Source: QYOJ01 sp964449285 | GTDB lineage: Bacteria > Bacteroidota > Bacteroidia > Bacteroidales > FEN-979 | Assembly (NCBI GenBank): GCA_964449285.1 | Contig: CAYUZX010000001.1 | Location: 75,539-139,538 of the forward strand | Reading direction: 5' to 3' | DNA: 64,000 nucleotides | Shown here: piece after piece, positions 34,076 through 43,094 of the stretch | How the letters are laid out: each line of letters starts with the position of its first letter | How positions within the stretch are numbered: position 1 is the stretch's first letter | Notes under the pieces: model-generated | Told to the model about the DNA's origin: nothing | Database searches by the model: none | Seen by the model: only the letters and a program-made list of their open reading frames with translations | Position numbers and translations under genes: made by a program

Positions 34076-35038
34076 ATGATTAATTACACTAACCTCGGTT
34101 CCAAAGATACACGGTCCGGCTTCGGAGAGGCGCTTGTGGAACTTGGCAGGGAGAATGAGAACATCGTAGCTCTTTGTGCAGATCTTACCGGATCGTTGAA
34201 GATGAATGATTTTGCCAGGGAGTTCCCTGAACGGTTTTTTGAGGTGGGAATTGCGGAGGCTAACATGATCGGGCTTGCAGCTGGAATGACTATCGGAGGG
34301 AAGATTCCATTTACGGGCACCTTCGCCAATTTCTCAACCGCCAGGGTGTACGACCAGATCAGGCAATCGGTTGCCTATTCGAAGAAGAATGTAAAGATCT
34401 GTGCATCTCATGCCGGCGTAACACTGGGAGAGGACGGGGCGACACATCAGAGCCTGGAAGACATAGGAATGATGAAGATGCTCCCGTTTATGACCGTGAT
34501 CAATCCATGCGACTTCAATCAGACCAAAGCAGCCACTAAAGCGATAGCTGCTCATATTGGCCCTGTTTACCTTCGGTTTGGCCGCCCCAAGGTAGCTAAC
34601 TTCACGCCACCGGATCAGGAGTTTGTGATAGGAAAGGCTCTGATGCTGGAGGAGGGGAGTGATGTAACGATCTTTGCGACCGGACACCTGGTTTGGAAAG
34701 CGCTGGAAGCTTCCAGGATACTTTTTGAAGAAGGCATCCATGCTGAAGTGATCAATATCCACACAATCAAACCGCTCGATAACGAAGCGGTATTAGCTTC
34801 TGTGAAGAAAACGGGGTGTGTAGTTTCAGCGGAGGAGCACATGCGTAATGGTGGATTGGGCGACAGTATCGCTCAACTCCTGGTACATCATCATCCGGTA
34901 CCGATGGAGATGGTGGCAGTAGACGATAAATTTGGGGAAAGCGGAAAACCTGAAGAGCTTCTTGCACGATACGGACTCGATACACCGGATATCGTAAATG
35001 CTGTCCACAAGGTGATCTCCCGAAAAGCTGATCAATGA
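34076..35038 (+). CDS. Transketolase, C-terminal subunit
   Basis: The 320-residue subunit has the pyrimidine-binding half (catalytic Glu in FEVGIAEANMIGLAAGM, TFANFSTARVYDQIRQSVAY, HAGVTLGEDGATHQ) and the C-terminal domain (from about 190; EEHMRNGGLGDSIAQLL). Split transketolases of this type are common in anaerobes and archaea. It completes the enzyme begun at 31755; the VWA gene is between them. It is convergent with kup. Confidence 0.93.
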   Translation: MINYTNLGSKDTRSGFGEALVELGRENENIVALCADLTGSLKMNDFAREFPERFFEVGIAEANMIGLAAGMTIGGKIPFTGTFANFSTARVYDQIRQSVAYSKKNVKICASHAGVTLGEDGATHQSLEDIGMMKMLPFMTVINPCDFNQTKAATKAIAAHIGPVYLRFGRPKVANFTPPDQEFVIGKALMLEEGSDVTIFATGHLVWKALEASRILFEEGIHAEVINIHTIKPLDNEAVLASVKKTGCVVSAEEHMRNGGLGDSIAQLLVHHHPVPMEMVAVDDKFGESGKPEELLARYGLDTPDIVNAVHKVISRKADQ

Positions 35039-35045
35039 TAGGTTG

Positions 35046-37010
35046 TTACGTGTGTTTTTTCTTTTCCTGGGAAGTCAGAAGCACTGGAATATCCTTGTCT
35101 ACGTAAAGAGGAACCGTTTCAATGGTTACGTTACTGGTATCAAGCCCTAGCGCCCGCACTTCACTGATGCCGAATTTCTTGAAGATAGCATACATATCCA
35201 TGATAAACTGCTCTTTAGGCGGGAAATCAAAGTCGTAATTCTGTATCCGGTCAATGACGATAAACCGGAAATCACTCATAATGTGGAACTTTCTGAGAGA
35301 GTCGTATTTACTTACCAGGTCGATTTCATTATTCCGGCTCATCTCCTCTAACACTTGGTGGAAGAACAGGTTCACGCGTGGTTGCACCTTGAACCCAATC
35401 TTGAAATCAACCTTGATCATAATATCAGGGATCAGATGCGTAATCTTGTATTCAAGCACATGTGGTTCATCAAGGATATCAACATGAAGCAACCAGTATA
35501 CATCAGCACGCTTTGGTTGCTTGTTAAGCATGGAATAAATGATCTTGGTTTCTACATCTGTTGTCTTATCTGCCTTGGTAAGAAAAACCAGGTGAGTCGC
35601 GCATTTTGGGATAGACTCATCCGTGTGAAGCTCCGTAATGATTTCGGCATAGTTTTCGACTTTGGCAAATTCGATGAAGGAGTTCTTTATTTTCCGGCCG
35701 CTGAACCAGACATACATCACCACAAATAACAAACTGCCGAGCATGAAGGTGAACCATCCACCGTAGATAAACTTATTGAGATTTGCAACCAGGAAGGCTC
35801 CTTCAATGAAGAGGTAGACAGCCAGGAAGAGAGCGATCAGGTATACTGGCACCTTCTTATAGTACAAGTAAACGCTTAATAGAAGGGTAGTCATCAGCAT
35901 CGTGATGTTGATGGTAAGTCCGTATGCGGCCTCCATATTTGCTGATTTCTGGAAGAAGAATACCACGAAAACACAACAGAAGTAGAGGATCCAGTTGATG
36001 CTGGAGATGTACATCTGCCCTTTGATATTAGTGGGGTAATTAATCTTGATTTTGGGCCAGAAATTCAGGGAGATTGCTTCACTGATCAGCGTAAAAGAGC
36101 CAGTGATCATGGCCTGACTTGCAATGACGGCAGCAACCGTGGCGATACCGATCCCGAACATCAGGAACCAGGGTGGCATGATAGCAAAGAAGGGGTTAGT
36201 CCATTCGTTTACATTATCGACATTGATAAGGATCCAGGCTCCCTGGCCGAAATAGTTAAGTAATAGCGTTGTTTTTACGTAGGTCCATGAGATCCGGATA
36301 TTTTTCACACCGCAGTGACCCAGGTCGGAATAGAGTGCATCAGCACCAGTAGTACAGAGGAACACAGCTCCCAACAATAGGAATCCTTCCGGGAAATGAG
36401 TCAGGAAATAGTATCCATAATAGGGATTGAGTGCTTTAAGGATCATGGGGTACTGAACGATCTGAATTAATCCCAGTGTCCCCAGCATCGTAAACCATAC
36501 CAGCATAATAGGGCCAAATGAGTTGCCAACGACTTTGGTGCCATATTTCTGAATAAAAAATAGTATTGTAATGATAATCAGTGCAATAGGCACGACTGGA
36601 ATACGAGGATCGACAATGATTAAGCCTTCAACGGCCGACACGATGGTAATGGCGGGAGTGATTACGCCATCAGATAAAAGGGTGCATCCTCCAATCATGG
36701 CAAAGAGAAAGGCCCATTTGGCTCGTTTCCGGATGAGGGCAAAAAGGGCGAAAATACCTCCTTCACCTTTATTGTCTGCACGAAGGGTAATGGTGATGTA
36801 TTTGATGGTAGTTTGCAGAGTTAGCGTCCATACTACTAGTGACAATCCACCAAGGATGAACATTTCGGAGATTGTATCGGCTCCATGGATGATGGCTCGC
36901 ATCACATAAAGAGGGGAGGTTCCTATATCTCCATAAATAATTCCAAGGGTAATGAGTACTCCGGCGGTGGAGGCACCAGTAATCTGACTTTTATGACCCG
37001 AACGGCTCAT
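35046..37010 (-). CDS. kup: KUP-type potassium uptake protein
   Basis: The 654-residue protein has about 12 transmembrane helices in residues 15-450 and a hydrophilic C-terminal domain of some 200 residues, the standard Kup/HAK plan. The motif GIIYGDIGTSPLYVMR at the N-terminus is the family signature, with TLSLVVW-type second helix and GTTGADALYSDLGHCG in the middle (here CTTGADALYSDLGHCG). It imports K+ with protons. Its start overlaps the end of the dedA-like gene by 4 bp, so both are in one unit. Confidence 0.95.
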   Translation of the reverse strand: MSRSGHKSQITGASTAGVLITLGIIYGDIGTSPLYVMRAIIHGADTISEMFILGGLSLVVWTLTLQTTIKYITITLRADNKGEGGIFALFALIRKRAKWAFLFAMIGGCTLLSDGVITPAITIVSAVEGLIIVDPRIPVVPIALIIITILFFIQKYGTKVVGNSFGPIMLVWFTMLGTLGLIQIVQYPMILKALNPYYGYYFLTHFPEGFLLLGAVFLCTTGADALYSDLGHCGVKNIRISWTYVKTTLLLNYFGQGAWILINVDNVNEWTNPFFAIMPPWFLMFGIGIATVAAVIASQAMITGSFTLISEAISLNFWPKIKINYPTNIKGQMYISSINWILYFCCVFVVFFFQKSANMEAAYGLTINITMLMTTLLLSVYLYYKKVPVYLIALFLAVYLFIEGAFLVANLNKFIYGGWFTFMLGSLLFVVMYVWFSGRKIKNSFIEFAKVENYAEIITELHTDESIPKCATHLVFLTKADKTTDVETKIIYSMLNKQPKRADVYWLLHVDILDEPHVLEYKITHLIPDIMIKVDFKIGFKVQPRVNLFFHQVLEEMSRNNEIDLVSKYDSLRKFHIMSDFRFIVIDRIQNYDFDFPPKEQFIMDMYAIFKKFGISEVRALGLDTSNVTIETVPLYVDKDIPVLLTSQEKKKHT

Positions 37011-37672
37011 GAAGTTTTTTTATATTTCCTATTCTCGAGGTATCTTTTTACACCTGCAAAAATCATAGGAAGAATAGATACAAAGATAATCCCTAAAATA
37101 GCGATGGTAAAATTATTTTTAATCAATGGGATATTCCCAAAGAAATACCCAGCAAGGGAAAAGAGTGTCACCCATAATATATTACCGATAATACTGAAGG
37201 ATACAAACCGAATGTAAAGCATGGTTCCCACACCAGCTACAAAAGGGGCGAAGGTGCGGATAATTGGCAAAAACCTGGCGATGATGATGGTGATCCTGCC
37301 GTGTTTTTCATAGAACTTCTGGGTTTGATCCAGGTATTCACGTTTGATAAGTTTGTAGTTGTTCTCATAAACCTTGTGCCCCAGAAACTTTCCTATGAAG
37401 TAGTTGGTATTGTCTCCCAGGAATGCAGCGGTGATGAGCAACGGGATAATCACCCAAACACTTAACGGATTGCCTGTCATGGCAGCGATTGTGCCAGCGG
37501 CAAACAGCAGGGAATCACCTGGCAGAAAAGGGGTGACCACAAAACCAGTCTCCATGAAGATGATGGCAAAAAGGATCAGGTAAGTCCAGGTCTGATAGTC
37601 ACCGACTATTTGCAGCAAGTGTTTGTCGATATGGAGGATAAAATCGAGCAGATACTTCAGCAGATCTAACAT
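37007..37672 (-). CDS. DedA family membrane protein
   Basis: The 221-residue protein is a full-length DedA/VTT-domain protein with about five hydrophobic segments. Family motifs FMETGFVVTPFLPGDSLLF and GRITIIIARFLPIIRTFAPF (with the conserved Glu, Asp and Arg) are present. DedA proteins act in phospholipid (undecaprenyl phosphate or others) flipping and membrane homeostasis. It is preceded by a TAACTTTG box and overlaps kup. Confidence 0.92.
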   Translation of the reverse strand: MLDLLKYLLDFILHIDKHLLQIVGDYQTWTYLILFAIIFMETGFVVTPFLPGDSLLFAAGTIAAMTGNPLSVWVIIPLLITAAFLGDNTNYFIGKFLGHKVYENNYKLIKREYLDQTQKFYEKHGRITIIIARFLPIIRTFAPFVAGVGTMLYIRFVSFSIIGNILWVTLFSLAGYFFGNIPLIKNNFTIAILGIIFVSILPMIFAGVKRYLENRKYKKTS

Positions 37673-37695
37673 GCTTTCTTCGATTCGTAAGGGCG

Positions 37696-37703
37696 CAAAG
37701 TTA
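37696..37703 (-). promoter_or_regulatory. -7 promoter box for dedA-kup
   Basis: TAACTTTG on the minus strand lies 23 bp before the dedA start codon. Confidence 0.5.
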
Positions 37704-37710
37704 AACTTTT

Positions 37711-38955
37711 TTATCTCCTGATACCACCGTTCTTATGTTCCGCGTATCGAAATGCAAACTTCAAAAGAATCGGGGTGACTAAGGTAGTTATAAGTGCTAT
37801 CAAGACCAGAATCGAAAAGAGATTTAATTCGATCAGGTTTTTATTCAGGGCAATGTTGGCAATTACCAGCGCCATCGCCCCACCGGCATTGATCCCAATC
37901 CCCAGGGTAAAAGCATCTCTTACTATCATGCCCGAAAGCCGCCCACCGAGATATCCACCCAAAATTTTACTGGTGAATACAACTCCTAACAAGACGAATA
38001 ATAGAGTAAAATCATCCAGTGCAGCAAGACTGAATGAGGCACCCATCGCCGCAAAAAATATTGGGGTTAGAAATCCTGATGTTATTCCTGAAGCCGCTTC
38101 TTTGACACGTTTGAAATCATTCCTTGATACAACGGTTCTGGGAATTAATATAGTTCCAAAAAAAGCCCCTACCATGAAGTACATACCGAGAAGTTCAGAG
38201 ATACTGGCAAAAACTAGAATAAACAACATCACGATGGCAAACATTGACTCTTTTCCCTTGAGGAAAAGGAGCAACCGATCGAGCTGGTTGCTTAAGAAAT
38301 CCAGTTTTTTTGAGGCAAACTTTATCAAATGATACGCTGTGTACAACAATGTAATTAGCAGAATCAGTTTCAGGATTGTTATTCCGAGTGAAATGGCGAA
38401 CTGCTGGATTGAATTGGCCTCTCCTGGATAATCAAGTAAAATTCCAAGTATCAAGAGAGAGGCTACATCGTTGAAGATGGCCACGGAGATGATCTGCTGT
38501 CCGATGGATGTCTGCAGTTTTCCGAGGTCCATCAAAATCCGGATCGTCACTGGAAGAGCTGTGATGGAGATACAAAGTCCCAGGAACATCGCAAAGAAGG
38601 GATTGTAACCCATCAGGCAGCCAACTGCAACACCACTAATAAACGGGATCGAGAACCCAAAAACGGCTAACCAAATGGTCTTCGGCTTCAGGGATTTTCG
38701 AATTTCTTCTGGAGATATCTCCATCCCGGCCATGACGATTAGCAGGAAAACAGCAAGATCTGATATGACATTTAGTTCCTGGGATGGGCCGATCAGGTTG
38801 ATCATCGATGGTCCAAGGAGTACCCCGGCCAATACTTCCCCGACCATGGCGGGGGCCCCAATCCGTTCGAAAAGTTCACCCAGTACCCTTGCCGACAATA
38901 ATAGCAGCAGCAATGTTACAATTAAAGGCAACTGCAGGTGGGGTATGGGCAGCAT
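37711..38955 (-). CDS. Cation:proton antiporter, CPA2 (Kef/NapA-like)
   Basis: The 414-residue protein has about 12 transmembrane helices of the Na+/H+ exchanger fold, with LLSARVLGELFERIGAPAMV at the N-terminus and the paired acidic region AIFNDVASLLILGI (Asn-Asp). There is no C-terminal TrkA-N domain, so it is a short Kef-like or NapA-like exchanger. ATG at 38955 chosen; a TTG at 38982 lies in the TAAATTTG promoter box. It sits beside kup, which suggests a local set of ion transport genes. Confidence 0.9.
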   Translation of the reverse strand: MLPIPHLQLPLIVTLLLLLLSARVLGELFERIGAPAMVGEVLAGVLLGPSMINLIGPSQELNVISDLAVFLLIVMAGMEISPEEIRKSLKPKTIWLAVFGFSIPFISGVAVGCLMGYNPFFAMFLGLCISITALPVTIRILMDLGKLQTSIGQQIISVAIFNDVASLLILGILLDYPGEANSIQQFAISLGITILKLILLITLLYTAYHLIKFASKKLDFLSNQLDRLLLFLKGKESMFAIVMLFILVFASISELLGMYFMVGAFFGTILIPRTVVSRNDFKRVKEAASGITSGFLTPIFFAAMGASFSLAALDDFTLLFVLLGVVFTSKILGGYLGGRLSGMIVRDAFTLGIGINAGGAMALVIANIALNKNLIELNLFSILVLIALITTLVTPILLKFAFRYAEHKNGGIRR

Positions 38956-38979
38956 AAAAGAAATATGGGGAAATCTATG

Positions 38980-38987
38980 CAAATTTA
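38980..38987 (-). promoter_or_regulatory. -7 promoter box for the CPA2 antiporter
   Basis: TAAATTTG on the minus strand, 24 bp before ATG 38955, in the divergent gap with the sigma factor gene. Confidence 0.5.
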
Positions 38988-39032
38988 AACCATTTCCTAC
39001 TTTTACTGTCTAATTACTTCTTTATAATTATT

Positions 39033-39581
39033 TTGTCAGAGACAACCGACAATCAACTCCTGGATCTGATCCAGCAACCCGAGAGCCGCAGATATGGGTT
39101 TAACCTTTTGGTGCGTAAATACCAGGAGCGGATCTACTGGCTTGTCAGACGGATGATCCTTAACCATGACGACACTGACGATGTAGTACAGAACGTTTTT
39201 TTGAAGGTGTGGGAGAACCTTGATCGATTCCGGGGCGACTCCACTCTCTATACCTGGATCCATCGGATTGCTGTAAATGAAGCATTGAAGTGGTTAAGCA
39301 GAACCCGTCTTCGGCAGTTTGTTTCCTTCAGCACGGTGGAACGCAAGTTAGAAGAGAGCCTTACTGATGATCACTATTATACAGGCGATGAGATCCATGT
39401 CGCCTTACAGAAGGCGATGCTCAGGTTGCCGGCTAAACAGCGACTTGTCTTTCAGATGAAATATTTCGATGAGATGAAGTATGAAGAGATATCGAAGATC
39501 CTGGGAACCTCTGTTGGAGCATTAAAGGCTTCCTACCACCATGCAGTGAAAAAAATTGAACAATTCATAAGGGATTATTAA
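39033..39581 (+). CDS. ECF-type RNA polymerase sigma factor
   Basis: The 182-residue protein has sigma region 2 (about 22-90; DDTDDVVQNVFLKVWENL and FRGDSTLYTWIHRIAVNEAL) and region 4 (about 125-180; LRLPAKQRLVFQMKYFDEMK then YEEISKILGTSVGALKASYH). It starts with TTG at 39033, just where relatives begin (S-x-x-x-DNQLLDLI). The next two genes encode a one-helix membrane protein and a Spy-like periplasmic protein, a common envelope-stress arrangement. Confidence 0.92.
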   Translation: MSETTDNQLLDLIQQPESRRYGFNLLVRKYQERIYWLVRRMILNHDDTDDVVQNVFLKVWENLDRFRGDSTLYTWIHRIAVNEALKWLSRTRLRQFVSFSTVERKLEESLTDDHYYTGDEIHVALQKAMLRLPAKQRLVFQMKYFDEMKYEEISKILGTSVGALKASYHHAVKKIEQFIRDY

Positions 39582-39609
39582 ACCATTGAGAAGAATTTTA
39601 ATCCAACGA

Positions 39610-40098
39610 ATGATGAATGAGTATTTTACAAAAAGAAATGATTTCCACGTGCCGGAGGAATATTTTGATGAGCTCCCTTCGAGGATTCACCAGCGGATAG
39701 AAGGAAAGAAAAAGACACGATCGAACGTATTCACTTCCTTTCCACGATCAATCCGGCTGGCTTCAGTCCTGGCAACCTTATTCCTGGTTGCTCTGGTCAC
39801 TACCTTCCTCTTGGTTCCCGCTATTATAAATCGGCCTCCTGATCCAAATGGAACAAAGGGGATATCATATACTGAGTTGACTGAGTACTTCAACGTTGAT
39901 GAGTCGGCAGTGATTGAAGTGATGACTACTGAGATTCCATCCGAACTGCTGAGTTTTAACGGGAATATATCTCCGGAGATTGAGATGAACGGAGAGATGT
40001 TCAACCGTGATGATCTTATCGAGTACCTGGTTGAGAAGGACCACCCTGAAATGGCTGTAAATTCATTGAGTATTTCTGAAATTATCAATCCTAACTAA
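39610..40098 (+). CDS. One-helix membrane protein, probable partner (anti-sigma-like) of the ECF sigma factor
   Basis: The 162-residue protein has a cytoplasmic N-terminus with FHVPEEYFDELPSRIHQRIE, a pattern found in Bacteroidota proteins encoded next to ECF sigma factors, a single transmembrane helix (about 58-80 of this start) and an acidic C-terminal half outside. No recognised zinc anti-sigma motif is present. Role as anti-sigma factor is inferred from position and topology. A TTG at 39586 is an alternative start. Confidence 0.75.
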   Translation: MMNEYFTKRNDFHVPEEYFDELPSRIHQRIEGKKKTRSNVFTSFPRSIRLASVLATLFLVALVTTFLLVPAIINRPPDPNGTKGISYTELTEYFNVDESAVIEVMTTEIPSELLSFNGNISPEIEMNGEMFNRDDLIEYLVEKDHPEMAVNSLSISEIINPN

Positions 40099-40105
40099 TT
40101 GAGAC

Positions 40106-40591
40106 ATGAAAACATATTTGTTTATTCCGCTGACAATCTCCCTGGTGCTCATAACCTTGTGTTCATCAGGACAACGGTTTACTCCTGGCGATGAAATGCC
40201 ACCTGCCAGGAAAGAGCAATGGGAAAAAATTGAATCCTTTCGGATAGCTTATTTTACGGAAAAACTGGATTTGTCACCTGCTGAGGCTGAAACGTTCTGG
40301 CCACTGTACAATGAGTATAGAAAGACCATGGAACTCAATTCAAATGAAGGAAGACGGAGACCAGGGAACGATCTTGAGCCCGATCCGATGACCGATCAGG
40401 AAGCGTTGGCTATTGTTGACAAGGCAATCAGGCAAATACAGGAGAGAAGTAAGCTCACACAGCAATTTTTTACGAGTCTGAAACAGGTATTGCCACCTAA
40501 AAAAATCGTTCTGTTTTTAGATACTGAACGATCCTTCAAACATGAGTTGTTAAGAAAGCTTGAACAGTATCGTTCCCGCGAAAAAAAGTAA
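40106..40591 (+). CDS. Periplasmic Spy/CpxP-like protein
   Basis: The 161-residue protein has a signal peptide (MKTYLFIPLTISLVLITLCSS) and a charged helical body with LDLSPAEAETFWPLYNEYRK, the LTxxQ-like pattern (LSPAEA) of Spy/CpxP-type chaperones and metal or stress sensors. It is 7 bp downstream of the anti-sigma-like gene and completes the sigma operon. A role in folding or stress sensing is inferred from the family. Confidence 0.78.
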   Translation: MKTYLFIPLTISLVLITLCSSGQRFTPGDEMPPARKEQWEKIESFRIAYFTEKLDLSPAEAETFWPLYNEYRKTMELNSNEGRRRPGNDLEPDPMTDQEALAIVDKAIRQIQERSKLTQQFFTSLKQVLPPKKIVLFLDTERSFKHELLRKLEQYRSREKK

Positions 40592-40631
40592 CTCTTTGAG
40601 CCTTCAGGGTTACATCCTTATCATTTTCGAA

Positions 40632-40639
40632 TATCTTTG
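40632..40639 (+). promoter_or_regulatory. -7 promoter box for pnuC
   Basis: TATCTTTG matches TAnnTTTG, 25 bp before the TTG start of pnuC. Confidence 0.5.
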
Positions 40640-40664
40640 TGGGTAACAATCCAATTATCCCAAT

Positions 40665-41279
40665 TTGCTGACAGATCCATTCATTATTCTGGGAACCCAG
40701 ACAACCATCCTGGAGATTTTTGCTATCCTGTGCGGTCTCTCCAGTGTATGGTTCATGAAGAAGGAGAATATTCTTGTATACCCACTTGGCATCATCAATG
40801 TATTGATTTACGTATATATCTGCTATACCTCCAAGTTATATGCCTATGCCGGAATCAATGTGTTTTATGCAGTGATGAGTGCGTATGGTTGGTATAATTG
40901 GTTGCGGAAAAACGAACAGGATGAACGGATCCGGGTAACTCATCTTACAGTAAAAATGATTTTGGTCTATACGTTGCTAATCATTGGATTCTTCTTCCTG
41001 GTAAGATATTTTCTTGACCATTTTACCGATAGTGAAATACCATCATGGGATGCGTTAACCACAGCTATTTATATCATTGCCATGTGGTTGCTGGCTCAGA
41101 AAAAGATCGAACACTGGATTCTCTGGATCATCGGAGATGTGATCTCAATCGGGATGTTTGCCTGGCTGAATCTCTACTTCAGTTCCTTCCAATTCCTGGT
41201 TTTTACTATAATTGCTATTTTTGGGTTTATTGAATGGAGAGGGAAGCTGGCTACGAGGGTCGAGGGACGAAGGACGTAA
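40665..41279 (+). CDS. pnuC: Nicotinamide riboside transporter PnuC
   Basis: The 204-residue protein has seven transmembrane helices and the PnuC signature (LEIFAILCGLSSVWFMKKEN, PLGIINVLIYVYIC, NVFYAVMSAYGWYNW). It lets nicotinamide riboside enter the cell, where the kinase encoded next traps it. TTG at 40665 is the start. The last residues (about RVEGRRT) are translated from a heptanucleotide array that also holds the stop codon, so the C-terminal tail is repeat-derived. Confidence 0.93.
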   Translation: MLTDPFIILGTQTTILEIFAILCGLSSVWFMKKENILVYPLGIINVLIYVYICYTSKLYAYAGINVFYAVMSAYGWYNWLRKNEQDERIRVTHLTVKMILVYTLLIIGFFFLVRYFLDHFTDSEIPSWDALTTAIYIIAMWLLAQKKIEHWILWIIGDVISIGMFAWLNLYFSSFQFLVFTIIAIFGFIEWRGKLATRVEGRRT

Positions 41280-41320
41280 GACGTTAGACGTTAGACGTGG
41301 AACTGCCCACTGCCCACTTT
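41258..41320. repeat. Heptanucleotide array (agacgtt type, nine units)
   Basis: GGTCGAG GGACGAA GGACGTA AGACGTT AGACGTT AGACGTG GAACTGC CCACTGC CCACTTT: nine units in perfect 7-bp phase with drifting sequence. It contains the pnuC stop codon and ends 6 bp before the nadR-like start codon. Confidence 0.92.
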
Positions 41321-41326
41321 GATGAT

Positions 41327-41863
41327 ATGATCAGAAGAATTGCAATCACCGGACCCGAGTCAACTGGAAAGTCGTCGCTTGCCAGGCAGTTGGCAGATCA
41401 TTATAAGTCAGTCTGGGTTCCTGAGTACGCCAGAGAATATATCGATCATTTGGGAAGGCCATATGAAGAGAGCGATATTCTGGTGATTGCTCAGGGGCAA
41501 CTGAAGCTGGAGAAGGATGCGGAGGTGATCATAAAAAAAGGAAAGAAGAATGAGGACTATCTTTTCTGCGACACCGAGTTTCTTGTTCCCAAGATATGGA
41601 GTGAAGTGAAGTTCAGCCGCTGTGATCCCTGGATTCTGCACCAGATTGAAACACGCGTGTATGATCTTTACCTATTATGTTATATCGACATTCCATGGGA
41701 GTATGACCCACAGCGCGAGCATCCTGAGTTGCGCGAGCACCTGTTCAACCTGTACCATGAAGAGTTACTTGAACGCAACAGGAACTTCCGCGTTGTTTCT
41801 GGCCTTGATGAGGATCGATTGAACAATGCAATAAAATTTGTTGACGAATGTTATACTAGATAG
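41327..41863 (+). CDS. NadR-like ribosylnicotinamide kinase (AAA ATPase)
   Basis: The 178-residue protein is the kinase domain of NadR without the adenylyltransferase or DNA-binding parts. The P-loop GPESTGKSSLA follows the N-terminus MIRRIAIT, and VPEYAREYI, CDTEFL and the terminal region match the NadR C-terminal family. It should phosphorylate nicotinamide riboside to NMN, consistent with pnuC upstream. ATG at 41327 chosen since the longer frame from 41297 translates the repeat array. Confidence 0.9.
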   Translation: MIRRIAITGPESTGKSSLARQLADHYKSVWVPEYAREYIDHLGRPYEESDILVIAQGQLKLEKDAEVIIKKGKKNEDYLFCDTEFLVPKIWSEVKFSRCDPWILHQIETRVYDLYLLCYIDIPWEYDPQREHPELREHLFNLYHEELLERNRNFRVVSGLDEDRLNNAIKFVDECYTR

Positions 41864-41866
41864 TTT

Positions 41867-41915
41867 GATGCCGGATGACGGATGATTCCTCATTCGTAAT
41901 TTGTAATTTTGCCCC
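41867..41915. repeat. Heptanucleotide array (gatgccg to cgtaatt, seven units)
   Basis: GATGCCG GATGACG GATGATT CCTCATT CGTAATT TGTAATT TTGCCCC: seven units that change gradually and stop exactly at the start codon of the glycosyltransferase gene (41916). Confidence 0.9.
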
Positions 41916-43094
41916 ATGCCTGCCCATCCCCGGAACATTCTTTTTCTTCCCCGCTGGTATCCTCACCGGTATGATCCGATGCCGGGATTGTTTATTCAGA
42001 GGCAAGCTGAGGCGCTTGCATCCAATAATCATGTAGTAGTGCTTTATGTTCATCCTGATCCCGATTGCCCGAGTGAATTCGAGATCGATTATACGGAGGT
42101 GAATGGAGTTATTGCCATTAGGGTCTATTACAAGATTCCTGAGATCGTTCTTCCGGGCATCTACCAGGCTATGAATATGATAAATTTTTACAGGGCTCAC
42201 ATAAGAGGGTTGGAGATTGTCGGCGATTTCACTCCTGACATCATTCACACGCATATTCTAACCCGTGAAGCAGTGATCGGACACCTTCTGAGCCGGCGAC
42301 ACCATGTCCCTCATGTGATCTCGGAGCACTGGTCGCGGTATTTCTCACAGAATGGTTCATACAGAGGGTTAATCAGGAAGTTGATTACACGATATGTGGT
42401 TGGGAAGGCAGCTGCTGTGATAGCGGTTTCGGAGGTATTGAAAGATGCAATGATTTCCTGTCATCTGGCTAACAAGCAGTATTTTGTAGTCCCTAATGTG
42501 GTAGATTTACCTCAGTTGATAGAGATGCCTAAGAAGAGACCTGACTCCCGGAAGCAGTTCCTGCATGTCTCCTGTTTTGATGACCGTGCCAAGAATATCT
42601 CCGGATTACTTGAAGCTATCTCGAAACTTTCCAAAAAAAGATCAGATTTTCTATGTCTGCTGGCAGGAGAGGGCCCCGATCTGGAGAGTATGCAGCAACT
42701 GGCCAGGAAGCTTGGGCTGACGGGAAAAACAGTCATCTTTACCGGTCTTAAAGGAGGTCAAGATCTCACAGTGTTATATGAGGAGGCTGACTTTACTGTG
42801 CTTTCGAGTCGGTATGAGACCTTTGGTACTGTGCTTGTCGAGAGTCTGGCCTGCGGTACTCCGGTGCTCTCAACAGCGGTTGGAATTGCCCCGGAGATTA
42901 TCAATAACAGAAATGGAATACTTATACCGCCGAATGACAACGATGCGCTTGTGGAAGCAATCGACCTTATGCTGGATATGAACAGCTCATTAGACCGGGA
43001 AGCCATAAGGAAAGAAGTAATCGATCGGTACACTTCTCAATTGGTAGGCAGCCAGCTCTCAGCGATCTATTCACAAATCGCGGGAGATGTTTAA
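41916..43094 (+). CDS. Glycosyltransferase family 4 protein
   Basis: The 392-residue cytoplasmic or membrane-associated enzyme has the GT-B fold of GT4: an N-terminal acceptor domain starting at LFLPRWYPHRYDPMPGLFIQ, GEGPDLESM, and the E-x7-E donor motif in LSSRYETFGTVLVESLACGTPV. It adds a sugar to a surface glycan; donor unknown. Its last 8 bp overlap the flippase-like gene, beginning a four-gene polysaccharide cluster. Confidence 0.92.
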   Translation: MPAHPRNILFLPRWYPHRYDPMPGLFIQRQAEALASNNHVVVLYVHPDPDCPSEFEIDYTEVNGVIAIRVYYKIPEIVLPGIYQAMNMINFYRAHIRGLEIVGDFTPDIIHTHILTREAVIGHLLSRRHHVPHVISEHWSRYFSQNGSYRGLIRKLITRYVVGKAAAVIAVSEVLKDAMISCHLANKQYFVVPNVVDLPQLIEMPKKRPDSRKQFLHVSCFDDRAKNISGLLEAISKLSKKRSDFLCLLAGEGPDLESMQQLARKLGLTGKTVIFTGLKGGQDLTVLYEEADFTVLSSRYETFGTVLVESLACGTPVLSTAVGIAPEIINNRNGILIPPNDNDALVEAIDLMLDMNSSLDREAIRKEVIDRYTSQLVGSQLSAIYSQIAGDV

